From assembly GCA_903958395.1 (NCBI GenBank), contig CAJBSZ010000152.1:1-42746 (forward strand): a stretch of DNA of 42,746 bases, written 5' to 3'. Below, piece by piece: positions 26,887 through 34,994 of this stretch. The notes beneath the pieces are model-generated. The model made no database searches. It was not told the origin of the DNA and saw only the letters and a list, made by a program, of their open reading frames with translations. The translations under genes were made by a program, and so were the position numbers. This DNA is from an uncultured bacterium (GTDB taxonomy: Bacteria; Verrucomicrobiota; Kiritimatiellia; CAIKKV01; CAITUY01). Each line of letters begins with the position of its first letter. Within the stretch, counting starts at the first letter, position 1.

Positions 26887-27631
26887 AGATTGCGGTTGTA
26901 ACGTAAAGGGACATTCACACGACCATGCCCATGATCATGGTCATCATCATGAGCACGACCATGAGCACCCGCATGTCGAGCGGAAGACGATCGAGTTGGA
27001 GGTGAAGGTGCTGGCGGAGAATGACGCCCATGCCGAGGCCAACCGGTCCTGGTTGTCGCAACACGGGGTGATGGCGATCAACCTGATTTCCTCGCCGGGG
27101 ACAGGCAAGACCTATTTATTGGAGCGAACCCTGGAGCGTTTGCGTGGTCGGGTGCAATGTGCCGTGATTACGGGTGACCAGTGCACCGACAACGATGCGA
27201 GGCGATTGATGGGGAAGGGTGCGATGGTAAAACAGATTGAGACCATCAACTCCTGTCATCTGGATGCCGCGCGGGTGGGCGCATTGTTGCCCGAGGTGGC
27301 GGGGAATGGCGTTAAACTGCTCTTTATTGAAAACATCGGGAATCTGGTGTGTCCGGCGGCCTTTGATCTGGGCGAACATTTCAAGGTGGCGCTGTTGTCT
27401 ACGACAGAAGGGGAGGATAAACCCGTGAAATATCCCACCCTGTTCAGCATGGCGCCCGTAGTGGTTTTGACGAAGATGGATTTGGTGCCGTATCTGGATT
27501 GGAGCCTTCCGAAATGCCGTCAATACTTGAACACGATCCGCCCCGGCGTCTTTGTTTTTGAGCTGAGCGCCAAAACCGGAGCGGGCCTGGATGCCTGGAT
27601 CGAGTATCTTGAAAAGCTGATCAAGCCTTGA
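26879..27631 (+). CDS. hypB: Hydrogenase nickel incorporation protein HypB (GTPase) with N-terminal CxxCGC and His-rich segment
   Basis: MCKDCGCNVKGHSHDHAHDHGHHHEHDHEHPH...NLISSPGTGKTYLLE...ITGDQCTDNDARRL...NSCHLDA...FIENIGNLVCPA...VVVLTKMDLVPY. Confidence 0.95.
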   Translation: MCKDCGCNVKGHSHDHAHDHGHHHEHDHEHPHVERKTIELEVKVLAENDAHAEANRSWLSQHGVMAINLISSPGTGKTYLLERTLERLRGRVQCAVITGDQCTDNDARRLMGKGAMVKQIETINSCHLDAARVGALLPEVAGNGVKLLFIENIGNLVCPAAFDLGEHFKVALLSTTEGEDKPVKYPTLFSMAPVVVLTKMDLVPYLDWSLPKCRQYLNTIRPGVFVFELSAKTGAGLDAWIEYLEKLIKP

Positions 27632-28187
27632 AGGCTGACTCAAGCTTGTTCAGCAGGATTTGCTCGGCGCTGGAAACGGCGGAGGTTAAGCCCAGGAAAC
27701 TCCCGGTGCATTCCGCGACCTTTCGGGCACGGGACAGGAAGGTATTTTTGATTTCCCCGATTTCCTCCGGTGGCAGAACTTCGCATAATCCCCGGATATA
27801 GACGATCCAGGCGTTGAGCATTTTTTCCGGGGGCGGGCGGGTGAGCCACTTTTCGAGGAGGACATAATCGACCGATCCCGCTTTCATGCCCAGGCGGGTT
27901 GATTCGGCCAGGATAATCAGGCGCTCCTGCTCCTGGACTTCCCCGTCGGCCCAGGCCACTTCCACCAGGGGAACCAGAGTGAGTGTGGCCAGGAGGTCGG
28001 CATGCACATCCAGTTCGACCAGATGCTTGAGAATTTTTTCGTTTGTGATTCCGGATACCGAGGACAGGGCCTCCTGGGTTTTTTCCATACGTTCCAGCTC
28101 CCTGAGCTTTTCGATTAAAACGGCGTCCTGTTTGGCGAAAAATTCGTCTTCGAGAAGACGTCCTTGTTGTTTGAGGATCTCGTCCAT
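27621..28187 (-). CDS. TerB-like / tellurite-resistance-domain-like hypothetical protein
   Basis: All-helical protein with LVPLVEVAWADGEVQEQERLIILAESTRLGM, reminiscent of TerB acidic metal-binding motifs. Confidence 0.55.
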   Translation of the reverse strand: MDEILKQQGRLLEDEFFAKQDAVLIEKLRELERMEKTQEALSSVSGITNEKILKHLVELDVHADLLATLTLVPLVEVAWADGEVQEQERLIILAESTRLGMKAGSVDYVLLEKWLTRPPPEKMLNAWIVYIRGLCEVLPPEEIGEIKNTFLSRARKVAECTGSFLGLTSAVSSAEQILLNKLESAFKA

Positions 28188-28207
28188 GAAGTGCTCCTGT
28201 TTTCTTG

Positions 28208-30484
28208 TTAACCTGAATGCGCCTTGAGGCGTTCCTCAACGGCCTTGAGACTACCCATGCGCAACATGTCATGGGCCAGTTTACGGGTGTCATCGTATCG
28301 TAGAGAGGTGATGAACTCCTGAATTTTAGGAATGCGACGGGAGTCCATGCTGAAGGCTCGGATGCCCAGGCCGATCAGGAGGGGAAGCACCCGTTCGTCG
28401 GTGGCCATGTCGCCACACAGGGAGACCGGCTTGCCGTGGATCAGGGCTCCGTTGACGACGCGATTGATGGCTCGCAGCACGGCGGGATGGTAGGGGATAT
28501 AAAGATCCGCAATGCGCTCATTGGTCCGGTCCACGGCGAGGATGTACTGGACAAGGTCATTGCTGCCGATGCACAGGAAGTCGGCCTCCTGGGCGAGATC
28601 TTCGGCGAGTTCCACGGCTGAGGGTACTTCGATCATGGCTCCGAGCCGGGGATGTTCGTTACAGGGCGCGTTCTCTTCCTTGAGCGATTGGATGCTTTCC
28701 TCGATAATTTTCCGCGCATCCAGAAAATCATCCACCGAGGAGATCAGGGGGAACATCACGCTCAGGGGGCGCCCGGCACCGGCACGAAGCATGGCCCGCA
28801 GTTGTTGCATGAACATTTCCTTGTTCCGCAGGGAGAATCGGATGGCGCGCAAACCCAGGGAGGGATTGTTTTCGGCGTTGTCCGGGAAATAGGACAGGAT
28901 TTTGTCGCCCCCGACATCCAGGGTGCGCAGCACGACCTCCTGTTCGGGCATGGCTTCAAGAACTTTTTGATAGATGCGGAACTGCTCTTCCTCGGTGGGG
29001 ACATCATTCCGGACAATGAAGGGAAATTCGCTCCGGTAGAGTCCAATTCCCTCGGCCTTCAGGCGCTGGGCGGTGGGGAGCTCGCTGAGCAGATTGATAT
29101 TGGCCATGAGGCGGATCCGCCGCCCGTCCAGGGTCGAGGTGGTGGGCTGCACAACGGCGTCAATGACGGTGTCCTTGCGGGATTCCAGAATCGTCCGGTA
29201 ATGGGCGAGGACATCTTCAGCCGGATTGATGATGATGTTGCCCTGATCCGCGTCCAGAATGATGTTGGTTTCAGGGCCCTTCTCGGAATCAAGGAGCGGA
29301 GGATCCTTGACGATCACCATGGGAATTCGCAAGGTTCTGGCCAGGACGGAAACATGGGCGGTGACGCCGCCGCCGATCAGGATGACGCCTTCAGCCCGTT
29401 GGGCGGAAAGTTTCAGCAGATCCGATGGCAACAGGTCGCCGGCCACCACAATTTGTCCGGAATAATCCACGGGAGAGGAGGTGCGCCGACGGAGATTGGA
29501 CACGAGGCGCATGCTCAAGTCCCGGACATCATGTACCTTTTCCCTGAGCATGATGCTGCTGCTTTTCGAAAACAAGGCTACATAACTGTCGACCACTTCC
29601 CGGATGGCCAGTTCGGGGGGGGTTCCCTGGCGGATAAGCCGGAGCATGACGCCGGAAAACTCGTCATCCTTGAGGATCAGCACATGGGCGTCAAAGATCA
29701 GGGAGGCCACATCCGCCATCCGCTCGCCAAGCTGTCGCTGGAGATCCGTCAACTGCTCCTCGGTTTGGCGCAGGGCGCGCAGGAAATCATCCTCGGTCAG
29801 GGTGTCGGGGGATTCGGTTGGGTCAGGATCCCACTCATGGTCTATTCCCGTCAGTTTAAGCGCCCGCCCGATGGAGACCCCTTCGCAGGCGGAGACGCCC
29901 CGGATAAAACGGCTTCCGCCGGGAGTACTAACGACTTCCTCCGGGCGCGGACGGGGCGGCTTTTTCTCCTCGTGAAGGCTCAGGAGAAGCTTGGCGTTCT
30001 CGATGGTGCTGGCCAGCTGGGCGGCAATGGCCCGGAATGCGCGGACATCGTTGTCGCTGAAATAATAAGGTTGGGGGTCCTGAACCACCAGGACGCCGAT
30101 TTTTCGATTACCATGAAGGATGGGAACTGCCAGGAAGGCCTGGTACTGATCTTCGTGCAGGTCGGCAAGATATTTAAAATTCGGATTTTGCCAGACCCGG
30201 CCCTCCCGGATAGGGCGAAGTTCCTTTAAAGCCTGGCCCGTGATGCCCTCGCCCAGTTTAATGCGGAGATTTCCGATGTATTTCTGGTTCAGGCCCTGAT
30301 TGGCGGTGAGGACCAGTTCCTCTGAGTCTTCGTCGTAAAGATAAACCGAGCAGACGGCCGCCTTCATGTGGAAGGCCACAAGGCTTACCACTTTCTGTAA
30401 AAAGCCGGCCAAGCCAGCCTGGCTTTCAAACAGGCTGGTCAGTTCGCTTACACTGCAAATCAGTTCGACGGTATCTTTTTTCAT
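28208..30484 (-). CDS. ptsP: GAF-domain-containing phosphoenolpyruvate-protein phosphotransferase (EI-Ntr-like)
   Basis: N-terminal GAF-like region; GGGVTAHVSVLARTLRIPMVIV phospho-His site; RLMANINLLSELPTAQRLKAEGIGLYRSEFPFI; FLCIGSNDLVQYILAVDRTNERIADLYIPYHPAVLRAI; SLCGDMATDE. Confidence 0.93.
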   Translation of the reverse strand: MKKDTVELICSVSELTSLFESQAGLAGFLQKVVSLVAFHMKAAVCSVYLYDEDSEELVLTANQGLNQKYIGNLRIKLGEGITGQALKELRPIREGRVWQNPNFKYLADLHEDQYQAFLAVPILHGNRKIGVLVVQDPQPYYFSDNDVRAFRAIAAQLASTIENAKLLLSLHEEKKPPRPRPEEVVSTPGGSRFIRGVSACEGVSIGRALKLTGIDHEWDPDPTESPDTLTEDDFLRALRQTEEQLTDLQRQLGERMADVASLIFDAHVLILKDDEFSGVMLRLIRQGTPPELAIREVVDSYVALFSKSSSIMLREKVHDVRDLSMRLVSNLRRRTSSPVDYSGQIVVAGDLLPSDLLKLSAQRAEGVILIGGGVTAHVSVLARTLRIPMVIVKDPPLLDSEKGPETNIILDADQGNIIINPAEDVLAHYRTILESRKDTVIDAVVQPTTSTLDGRRIRLMANINLLSELPTAQRLKAEGIGLYRSEFPFIVRNDVPTEEEQFRIYQKVLEAMPEQEVVLRTLDVGGDKILSYFPDNAENNPSLGLRAIRFSLRNKEMFMQQLRAMLRAGAGRPLSVMFPLISSVDDFLDARKIIEESIQSLKEENAPCNEHPRLGAMIEVPSAVELAEDLAQEADFLCIGSNDLVQYILAVDRTNERIADLYIPYHPAVLRAINRVVNGALIHGKPVSLCGDMATDERVLPLLIGLGIRAFSMDSRRIPKIQEFITSLRYDDTRKLAHDMLRMGSLKAVEERLKAHSG

Positions 30485-30573
30485 GGCCGGAATGCGCAAG
30501 TGCGCCCGCGATTTGTTTAAAACTTTAGGCCGTGTTTCCGTCCCTGTCAAGACAAGGGATCAAAAACAAGGGG

Positions 30574-31983
30574 TTATCCCTTCGTGTAGGCGTTCTGGAG
30601 GATGGCCTGATCCGGATTGAGTGTCGTGGGAGTTCCGGCAATGCGCATGAGGGAATCGACGAGCTGGGCCATCCGGTCACCGCTTTCCGCGACCATGCCC
30701 AGCAATTCCAGTTGAGAATCGTTCAGCGGTCCGACCCGGAGGCTCTTGATGAGCTCGACGGTGCCATTTACGATGGTGAGGGGCTGGCTGATTTCCTGGG
30801 TAAGTTCCGCCAGGATCTCCAGCACTTCGCGGCGGGAGAGCTGGCGCGGGGTGTCCTCGGTGCCGAGTTTATCCTTGAGCTGGCTGATGCGTGCCCCGGT
30901 GAGGCGGGTTAGCAGGGAAAGTTGTTTTGCTGTTTCGGCGATCAGATCCTGGATTTCCGGAGACGCTGGTACACCCCTGGTGGCCGGGCGGCCTATCAAC
31001 TCCTGCCAGCCTTCCGATGTCAGTCCGTCGCGGGTCAGGTGCTCCTGTAATTCTGCAAGCTGCTCCGGATCAGCATGGATCCGGTCAATCAGGCGGCCCA
31101 GTTTTTCGCCCGCTTTCCCGGATGCCCGGCGTCCCTTCATATACTGGCTTGCGAGGGCGTCCAAATCCAGCTCTTCGGCAAGCTCGGTGAGCCGGGCCGT
31201 CAGTGCCCTGGCGGAGGATTCGCCGGCGAGGGCCTCAAGACGTCCGGTCAGTGCTTTTTCGAGGAGGAGCAGGGATCGCTTGGTTTGTTTACGGCCTTTT
31301 TGCGTTTTAAGCACCGGATCGGCAAGAAGTTGATCCGCGACCTTCTGGATGCAATCGGCGATAAGACGGACAAGGGTTTCTTCATTCTGGGGAAATGTGG
31401 AGCCCTGGCCGGTCTCGACGTTTTTCAGGATGAGATCCGCCAGTTTCTCGGGGTCGCTTGTGAGTTGGCGGATATCGCCTGTGGCGGGGGGGGCGGCCGG
31501 TTCATCCCCGGCACCCTCCCCGGCGACGCGTTGGTAGGAAAAGGCCTTCGCCTGGACATGCGTGAAGCCGAGTGATTGAACCAGGTCGGCCCCGCTTTGA
31601 TCACCCAGCTTGGAGGGCGGGGTGACCAGGACGGAGAAAAACTTTTGATACTCAGCCGCAGGAAACCCGGGTTGTAAGGAGAAATTAAGAAGTTGAAGGC
31701 CTGTCAGGCGGGTGATGAAGTTTCCTGCCGCGGGAGATCCCTCTGTTGACACTCCATTGATCAGGAGGGTACGGTTCTCAATGCTGAAGTCGATGGGGCC
31801 ATGGTACTCCATGAATTTTGTTGCGACAAGGAAGCTGACATCCAGCGAGGCGGCGGCCACTTTGTGATTCAGGCCATAAAGCAGGGCCGCATTCAGGGAT
31901 TGCCCCATCACCTGAAGAAGGTCCATGACATTTTGATGAAGGGTTTGATCCGGAGTGCTTAATTCGGGCTTTGGCGTGTCCAT
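30574..31983 (-). CDS. Hypothetical protein with degenerate HisKA-like C-terminus
   Basis: C-terminus LEILAELTQEISQPLTIVNGTVELIKSL...LGMVAESGDRMAQLVDSLMRIAG resembles a histidine kinase dimerisation domain without the His; no HATPase_c domain follows. Start at 31983. Confidence 0.65.
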   Translation of the reverse strand: MDTPKPELSTPDQTLHQNVMDLLQVMGQSLNAALLYGLNHKVAAASLDVSFLVATKFMEYHGPIDFSIENRTLLINGVSTEGSPAAGNFITRLTGLQLLNFSLQPGFPAAEYQKFFSVLVTPPSKLGDQSGADLVQSLGFTHVQAKAFSYQRVAGEGAGDEPAAPPATGDIRQLTSDPEKLADLILKNVETGQGSTFPQNEETLVRLIADCIQKVADQLLADPVLKTQKGRKQTKRSLLLLEKALTGRLEALAGESSARALTARLTELAEELDLDALASQYMKGRRASGKAGEKLGRLIDRIHADPEQLAELQEHLTRDGLTSEGWQELIGRPATRGVPASPEIQDLIAETAKQLSLLTRLTGARISQLKDKLGTEDTPRQLSRREVLEILAELTQEISQPLTIVNGTVELIKSLRVGPLNDSQLELLGMVAESGDRMAQLVDSLMRIAGTPTTLNPDQAILQNAYTKG

Positions 31984-32011
31984 GATCAGGGTGTGTCGTG
32001 TCAGCAGGTTT

Positions 32012-32242
32012 TCAGTCCGGCAGAACCGACGGCATCGGGCCCGCCTCTTCGTTGGCCGCAATAGCCTCGTCCAGAACGGCCCGGATAGCATTCAGGCCCG
32101 GGGAGGGGATGATAACGGTGTCGCGGCGCCCCCCCACTTCCTCGGTGATCCTCAGAAAACGGCCCCTGAGGTTTTGTTTCAGGGTGAATGAGAACAATTT
32201 TCGCTCTACCTGAACCTGCTTATCAAATAATTCCTCATCCAT
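32012..32242 (-). CDS. Small PUR-alpha-like (PUR-family) nucleic-acid-binding protein
   Basis: VERKLFSFTLKQNLRGRFLRITEEVGGRRDTVIIPSPGLNAIRAVLDEAI resembles the bacterial PUR repeat (F.F.L..N.RG.FLRI.E...R..IIIP..G). Start at 32242. Confidence 0.65.
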   Translation of the reverse strand: MDEELFDKQVQVERKLFSFTLKQNLRGRFLRITEEVGGRRDTVIIPSPGLNAIRAVLDEAIAANEEAGPMPSVLPD

Positions 32243-32388
32243 ATCCCTTATCTCCCCCTGTTGGTTCAATTCGCGACAGGAATGTTAGCGCATGCTCGGG
32301 TAATGTCAATAGTCGGAAAGAATATGGACAGGCGATTGCCGGATTCGCTAAAGTGCAGCCCTATTTTCAAAAAAGGCGGATTGAGGCG

Positions 32389-33483
32389 ATGACGACAAAC
32401 AAGACAATCGGGTTGATGAGCGTGGTGTGTGCGGTGGTGGTGGTCTGGGCGGGTGTTGCTGGAGCTGAAAACAAGACGGCCAGGAAGACTGTTCCCAAAA
32501 AGACCACTTCCGGACGTGCTTCCATCCCCCTGCGTTCGGCAGATCCTTATCTCGGCGCGATTGTGGTGGATGCGGATACCGGGAAGGTCTTGTTTGAAAA
32601 TAATGCGGACAGTGCCGGGTTTCCCGCAAGCGTCATCAAGCTCATGGACATGATGGTGATCATGGATCGGATTGCCGCCGGACAGCTCTCCCTGAGTAAT
32701 TCAGTGACCGCAACGGCCGAAGCCACGCGTGTCGGAGGCTCCCAGGTCTATCTGGCCGAGCATGAGGTTTTCAGTCTTGAGGACATGTTATATGCGCTGA
32801 TGGTCAAGTCGGCCAATGATGTAGCCATGGCGCTGGCCATTCAAATTGGCGGATCCGCAGCAGGCTTTGTTGAGATGATGAACCGGAAGGCGGTTGAACT
32901 GGGGATGACTAGCACGACGTTCTACTCTCCTCACGGGCTCCCGCCGAACGCAGGACAGAAGGGTGACACCTCAACCGCCCGCGATCTGGCCCTGTTGGCC
33001 CGGGCCTTGATTACGCAACATCCGGAAATCTTCACTTATACCTCTGTTCAGATGAGGCCCTTCCGGAACGGGAAGTTCATCATGCAAAGCCACAATCACC
33101 TGCTTCATGACGTCGCCGGATGCGATGGGTTGAAAACGGGGTTCATCTCGGCGGGCGGATTCTCGATTGTGGCCACCGCGAAGCGCGGCGGCCGCCGCGT
33201 CATTGCCGTTGTTCTGGGCAGCAAGGATCGCCTTGTTCGTGATGCGCGGGCCGCTGAATTGCTTGCCAAGGGCTTTGCCGCCCTGCCTCCGCTTCCTCCG
33301 CCAGTGGGGGTCACAGCGGCGGTTACAAATCTGCCCCCTGCGCCAATGATGACAGAAGAATCGCCGTCCGCCGAGCCCCATGCCGGCTGGCTGAAGGCGG
33401 CCGGCATCGGGTTGCTGGCCGGTCTGGCGGTGCTTGGAATCGCCGCACTGGTCGTGAAAAGCAGGCGGCCTCACGATTTTTAA
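32389..33483 (+). CDS. D-alanyl-D-alanine carboxypeptidase (PBP5/DacA-like, class S11) with C-terminal TM helix
   Basis: SxxK in FPASVIKLMDMM, SxN in MVKSANDVA, KTG in GCDGLKTGFI; signal peptide; C-terminal TM (IGLLAGLAVLGIAALVV). Confidence 0.92.
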   Translation: MTTNKTIGLMSVVCAVVVVWAGVAGAENKTARKTVPKKTTSGRASIPLRSADPYLGAIVVDADTGKVLFENNADSAGFPASVIKLMDMMVIMDRIAAGQLSLSNSVTATAEATRVGGSQVYLAEHEVFSLEDMLYALMVKSANDVAMALAIQIGGSAAGFVEMMNRKAVELGMTSTTFYSPHGLPPNAGQKGDTSTARDLALLARALITQHPEIFTYTSVQMRPFRNGKFIMQSHNHLLHDVAGCDGLKTGFISAGGFSIVATAKRGGRRVIAVVLGSKDRLVRDARAAELLAKGFAALPPLPPPVGVTAAVTNLPPAPMMTEESPSAEPHAGWLKAAGIGLLAGLAVLGIAALVVKSRRPHDF

Positions 33484-33484
33484 C

Positions 33485-34300
33485 ATGTACCGTGCCTTCT
33501 ATAAACTCCGTGAAAATCCGTTCAATGTGACGAGCGATCCGGGTTTTCTTTTCCTGAGCCCCACCCATAGCGAAGCGCTGGATCATCTTCGTTACGGGAT
33601 CGAGCAGAGAAAGGGTTTTTTGACCATCACCGGAGAGATCGGTTCCGGAAAAACAACGTTGTGCCGGGCGTTGATCAACCGGCTCGATGCGACCACCAAG
33701 GTGGCGTTCATCCTTAATGCCGTCCTGCCTGAACTTCAGCTTCTGGAGGCCATTGCCGAGGATTTCGGAATTGTCGTGACCCGGCGCACCAAGGGCGCCT
33801 TCATCCGGATGATCAACAAGTTTCTTCTGGAGCAGTTGTCGCTGGGAAACAACGCCGTCCTGATCATTGATGAGGCTCAAAATATGCGGCCTGCCGTTCT
33901 GGAAACGGTGCGGATGCTCTCTAATCTGGAGACGGAGAAGGAAAAGCTTCTTCAGATTGTTCTCGTGGGGCAGCCTCAGCTCAGGGAGAAATTGGATCTT
34001 CCCGAGCTGGTTCAGCTCAAGCAGCGTATTGCCGTCCGGTTTCATATCCGGGCGTTGACAGAGCCGGAAGTCGCCCAGTATATCCAGCACCGGCTTGCCG
34101 TGGCGGGATCGAATGGAAATATTATTTTTTCAGAAGGTGCCATCCAGTCCGTTTTCCGCTACACCGGCGGGATTCCCCGGTTGATTAATATCCTGGTCGA
34201 CAAGGCGCTGCTTCGCGGCTTTGTGAAGGAAATCGTGATCATGGATGGAGACCATATCAAAACCTGCATCCAGGAGCTTGAGGGAGAATGTCTTGTTTGA
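33485..34300 (+). CDS. ExeA/GspA-type AAA ATPase
   Basis: MYRAFYKLRENPFNVTSDPGFLFLSPTHSEALDHLRYGIEQRKGFLTITGEIGSGKTTLCRALI...VLIIDEAQNM...RFHIRALTEPEVAQYIQHRL...GGIPRLINILVDKAL. Confidence 0.92.
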   Translation: MYRAFYKLRENPFNVTSDPGFLFLSPTHSEALDHLRYGIEQRKGFLTITGEIGSGKTTLCRALINRLDATTKVAFILNAVLPELQLLEAIAEDFGIVVTRRTKGAFIRMINKFLLEQLSLGNNAVLIIDEAQNMRPAVLETVRMLSNLETEKEKLLQIVLVGQPQLREKLDLPELVQLKQRIAVRFHIRALTEPEVAQYIQHRLAVAGSNGNIIFSEGAIQSVFRYTGGIPRLINILVDKALLRGFVKEIVIMDGDHIKTCIQELEGECLV

Positions 34301-34315
34301 GGAGGATGAACACGC

Positions 34316-34915
34316 ATGAGCACCATCAGCGATGCCTTGAAGAAAGTTCAAACAAACCGGCCAGATGATACTCGCGGAATCGTGCCTCCCGCATCAGGTC
34401 CTTCGCACCCTGCCGCCGCGTCATCGGGTTCGCGCCTGACGGCCGTCGTTGTGGCGGTGCTTGTGTTGTGCCTGGTGATGTTCCTGTTCATCACTCGGGC
34501 GAAGAACCCCTCACCCCCGCCCTCTCCCGCAAGGGGAGAGGGAGTCGCGCCAGTTCCCCTCTCACCCCCGCCCTCTCCCACAAGGGGAGAGGGAGTCGCT
34601 GCCGCTCCAGAATCTTCTCCCTCTCCCCCCGTGGGCGAGGGCCTGCCCGCAATGCCACGCATAGCGTTGCAGGCGGGTGGGGGTGAGGGGAGAGTTGCTG
34701 TGGAGCCTGTGGCGGAGAAGGCTCCTCTTCCTCCGCCGGGTCCCCTTCCCATCCTCAGTGGCACATTCTATTCCACTCAGAATCCCGTGGCGATTATCAA
34801 TGGGGCTTCCCTGAAGGAAGGGGAGACTGTGGGGGCCTACCAGGTGATCAAGATCCTGCCCCGCAGTGTGACCCTGAAGTCCAGCGGCGGCGAAATTGAG
34901 CTCAGGCTGCAATAG
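34316..34915 (+). CDS. GspB-like general secretion pathway protein with repeat-derived proline-rich linker
   Basis: MSTISDALKKVQ N-terminus, one TM helix, C-terminal LSGTFYSTQNPVAIINGASLKEGETVGAYQVIKILPRSVTLKSSGGEIELRLQ; adjacent to the exeA-like gene. Confidence 0.82.
   Translation: MSTISDALKKVQTNRPDDTRGIVPPASGPSHPAAASSGSRLTAVVVAVLVLCLVMFLFITRAKNPSPPPSPARGEGVAPVPLSPPPSPTRGEGVAAAPESSPSPPVGEGLPAMPRIALQAGGGEGRVAVEPVAEKAPLPPPGPLPILSGTFYSTQNPVAIINGASLKEGETVGAYQVIKILPRSVTLKSSGGEIELRLQ
34510..34548. repeat. Palindromic 39-nt repeat, copy 1 (in frame within the GspB-like CDS)
   Basis: CTCACCCCCGCCCTCTCCCGCAAGGGGAGAGGGAGTCGC; inverted arms CCCTCTCCC / GGGAGAGGG. Confidence 0.9.
34561..34599. repeat. 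Palindromic 39-nt repeat, copy 2 (38/39 identical to copy 1, 51-bp period)
   Basis: CTCACCCCCGCCCTCTCCCACAAGGGGAGAGGGAGTCGC. Confidence 0.9.
34618..34693. repeat. Third, longer degenerate REP-like element in the same linker
   Basis: TCCCTCTCCCCCCGTGGGCGAGGGCCTGCCCGCAATGCCACGCATAGCGTTGCAGGCGGGTGGGGGTGAGGGG: outer CCCTCTCCCC/GGGGTGAGGGG and inner CCCGCAATGC/GCGTTGCAGG imperfect arms. Confidence 0.65.
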
Positions 34916-34957
34916 CCTGATTTGTAATGGATGGCGTCTCTTGAGTAATACGGAAGA

Positions 34958-34975
34958 GAGGCGTATAAACGCCTC
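34958..34975 (+). promoter_or_regulatory. Perfect short hairpin in the leader of the alpha-2-macroglobulin gene
   Basis: GAGGCGT-ATAA-ACGCCTC (7-bp stem, 4-nt loop), 20 nt before the ATG at 34995, followed by AAGGAGG. Confidence 0.45.
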
Positions 34976-34994
34976 ATTCCAATAAGGAGGCGAT

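Noticed and set aside
26900-26981. CATGAC/CATGATCATGG repeats considered as a tandem repeat or CRISPR-like array
   Set aside because: Explained by the codons of the HypB His/Asp-rich metal-binding tract.
28652-30229. 525-aa + strand ORF antisense to ptsP
   Set aside because: Lies wholly antisense to a clearly recognisable PtsP; composition is typical of shadow ORFs in GC-rich DNA with no recognisable motif.
30541-30590. AAGGGAT...ATCCCTT imperfect hairpin between ptsP and the upstream gene as a terminator
   Set aside because: Only 7-bp arms with a 15-nt loop and no U-tract; not strong enough to annotate.
32188-32388. N-terminal extension of the D,D-carboxypeptidase ORF
   Set aside because: Overlaps the divergent PUR-like gene; the ATG at 32389 is followed by a normal signal peptide.
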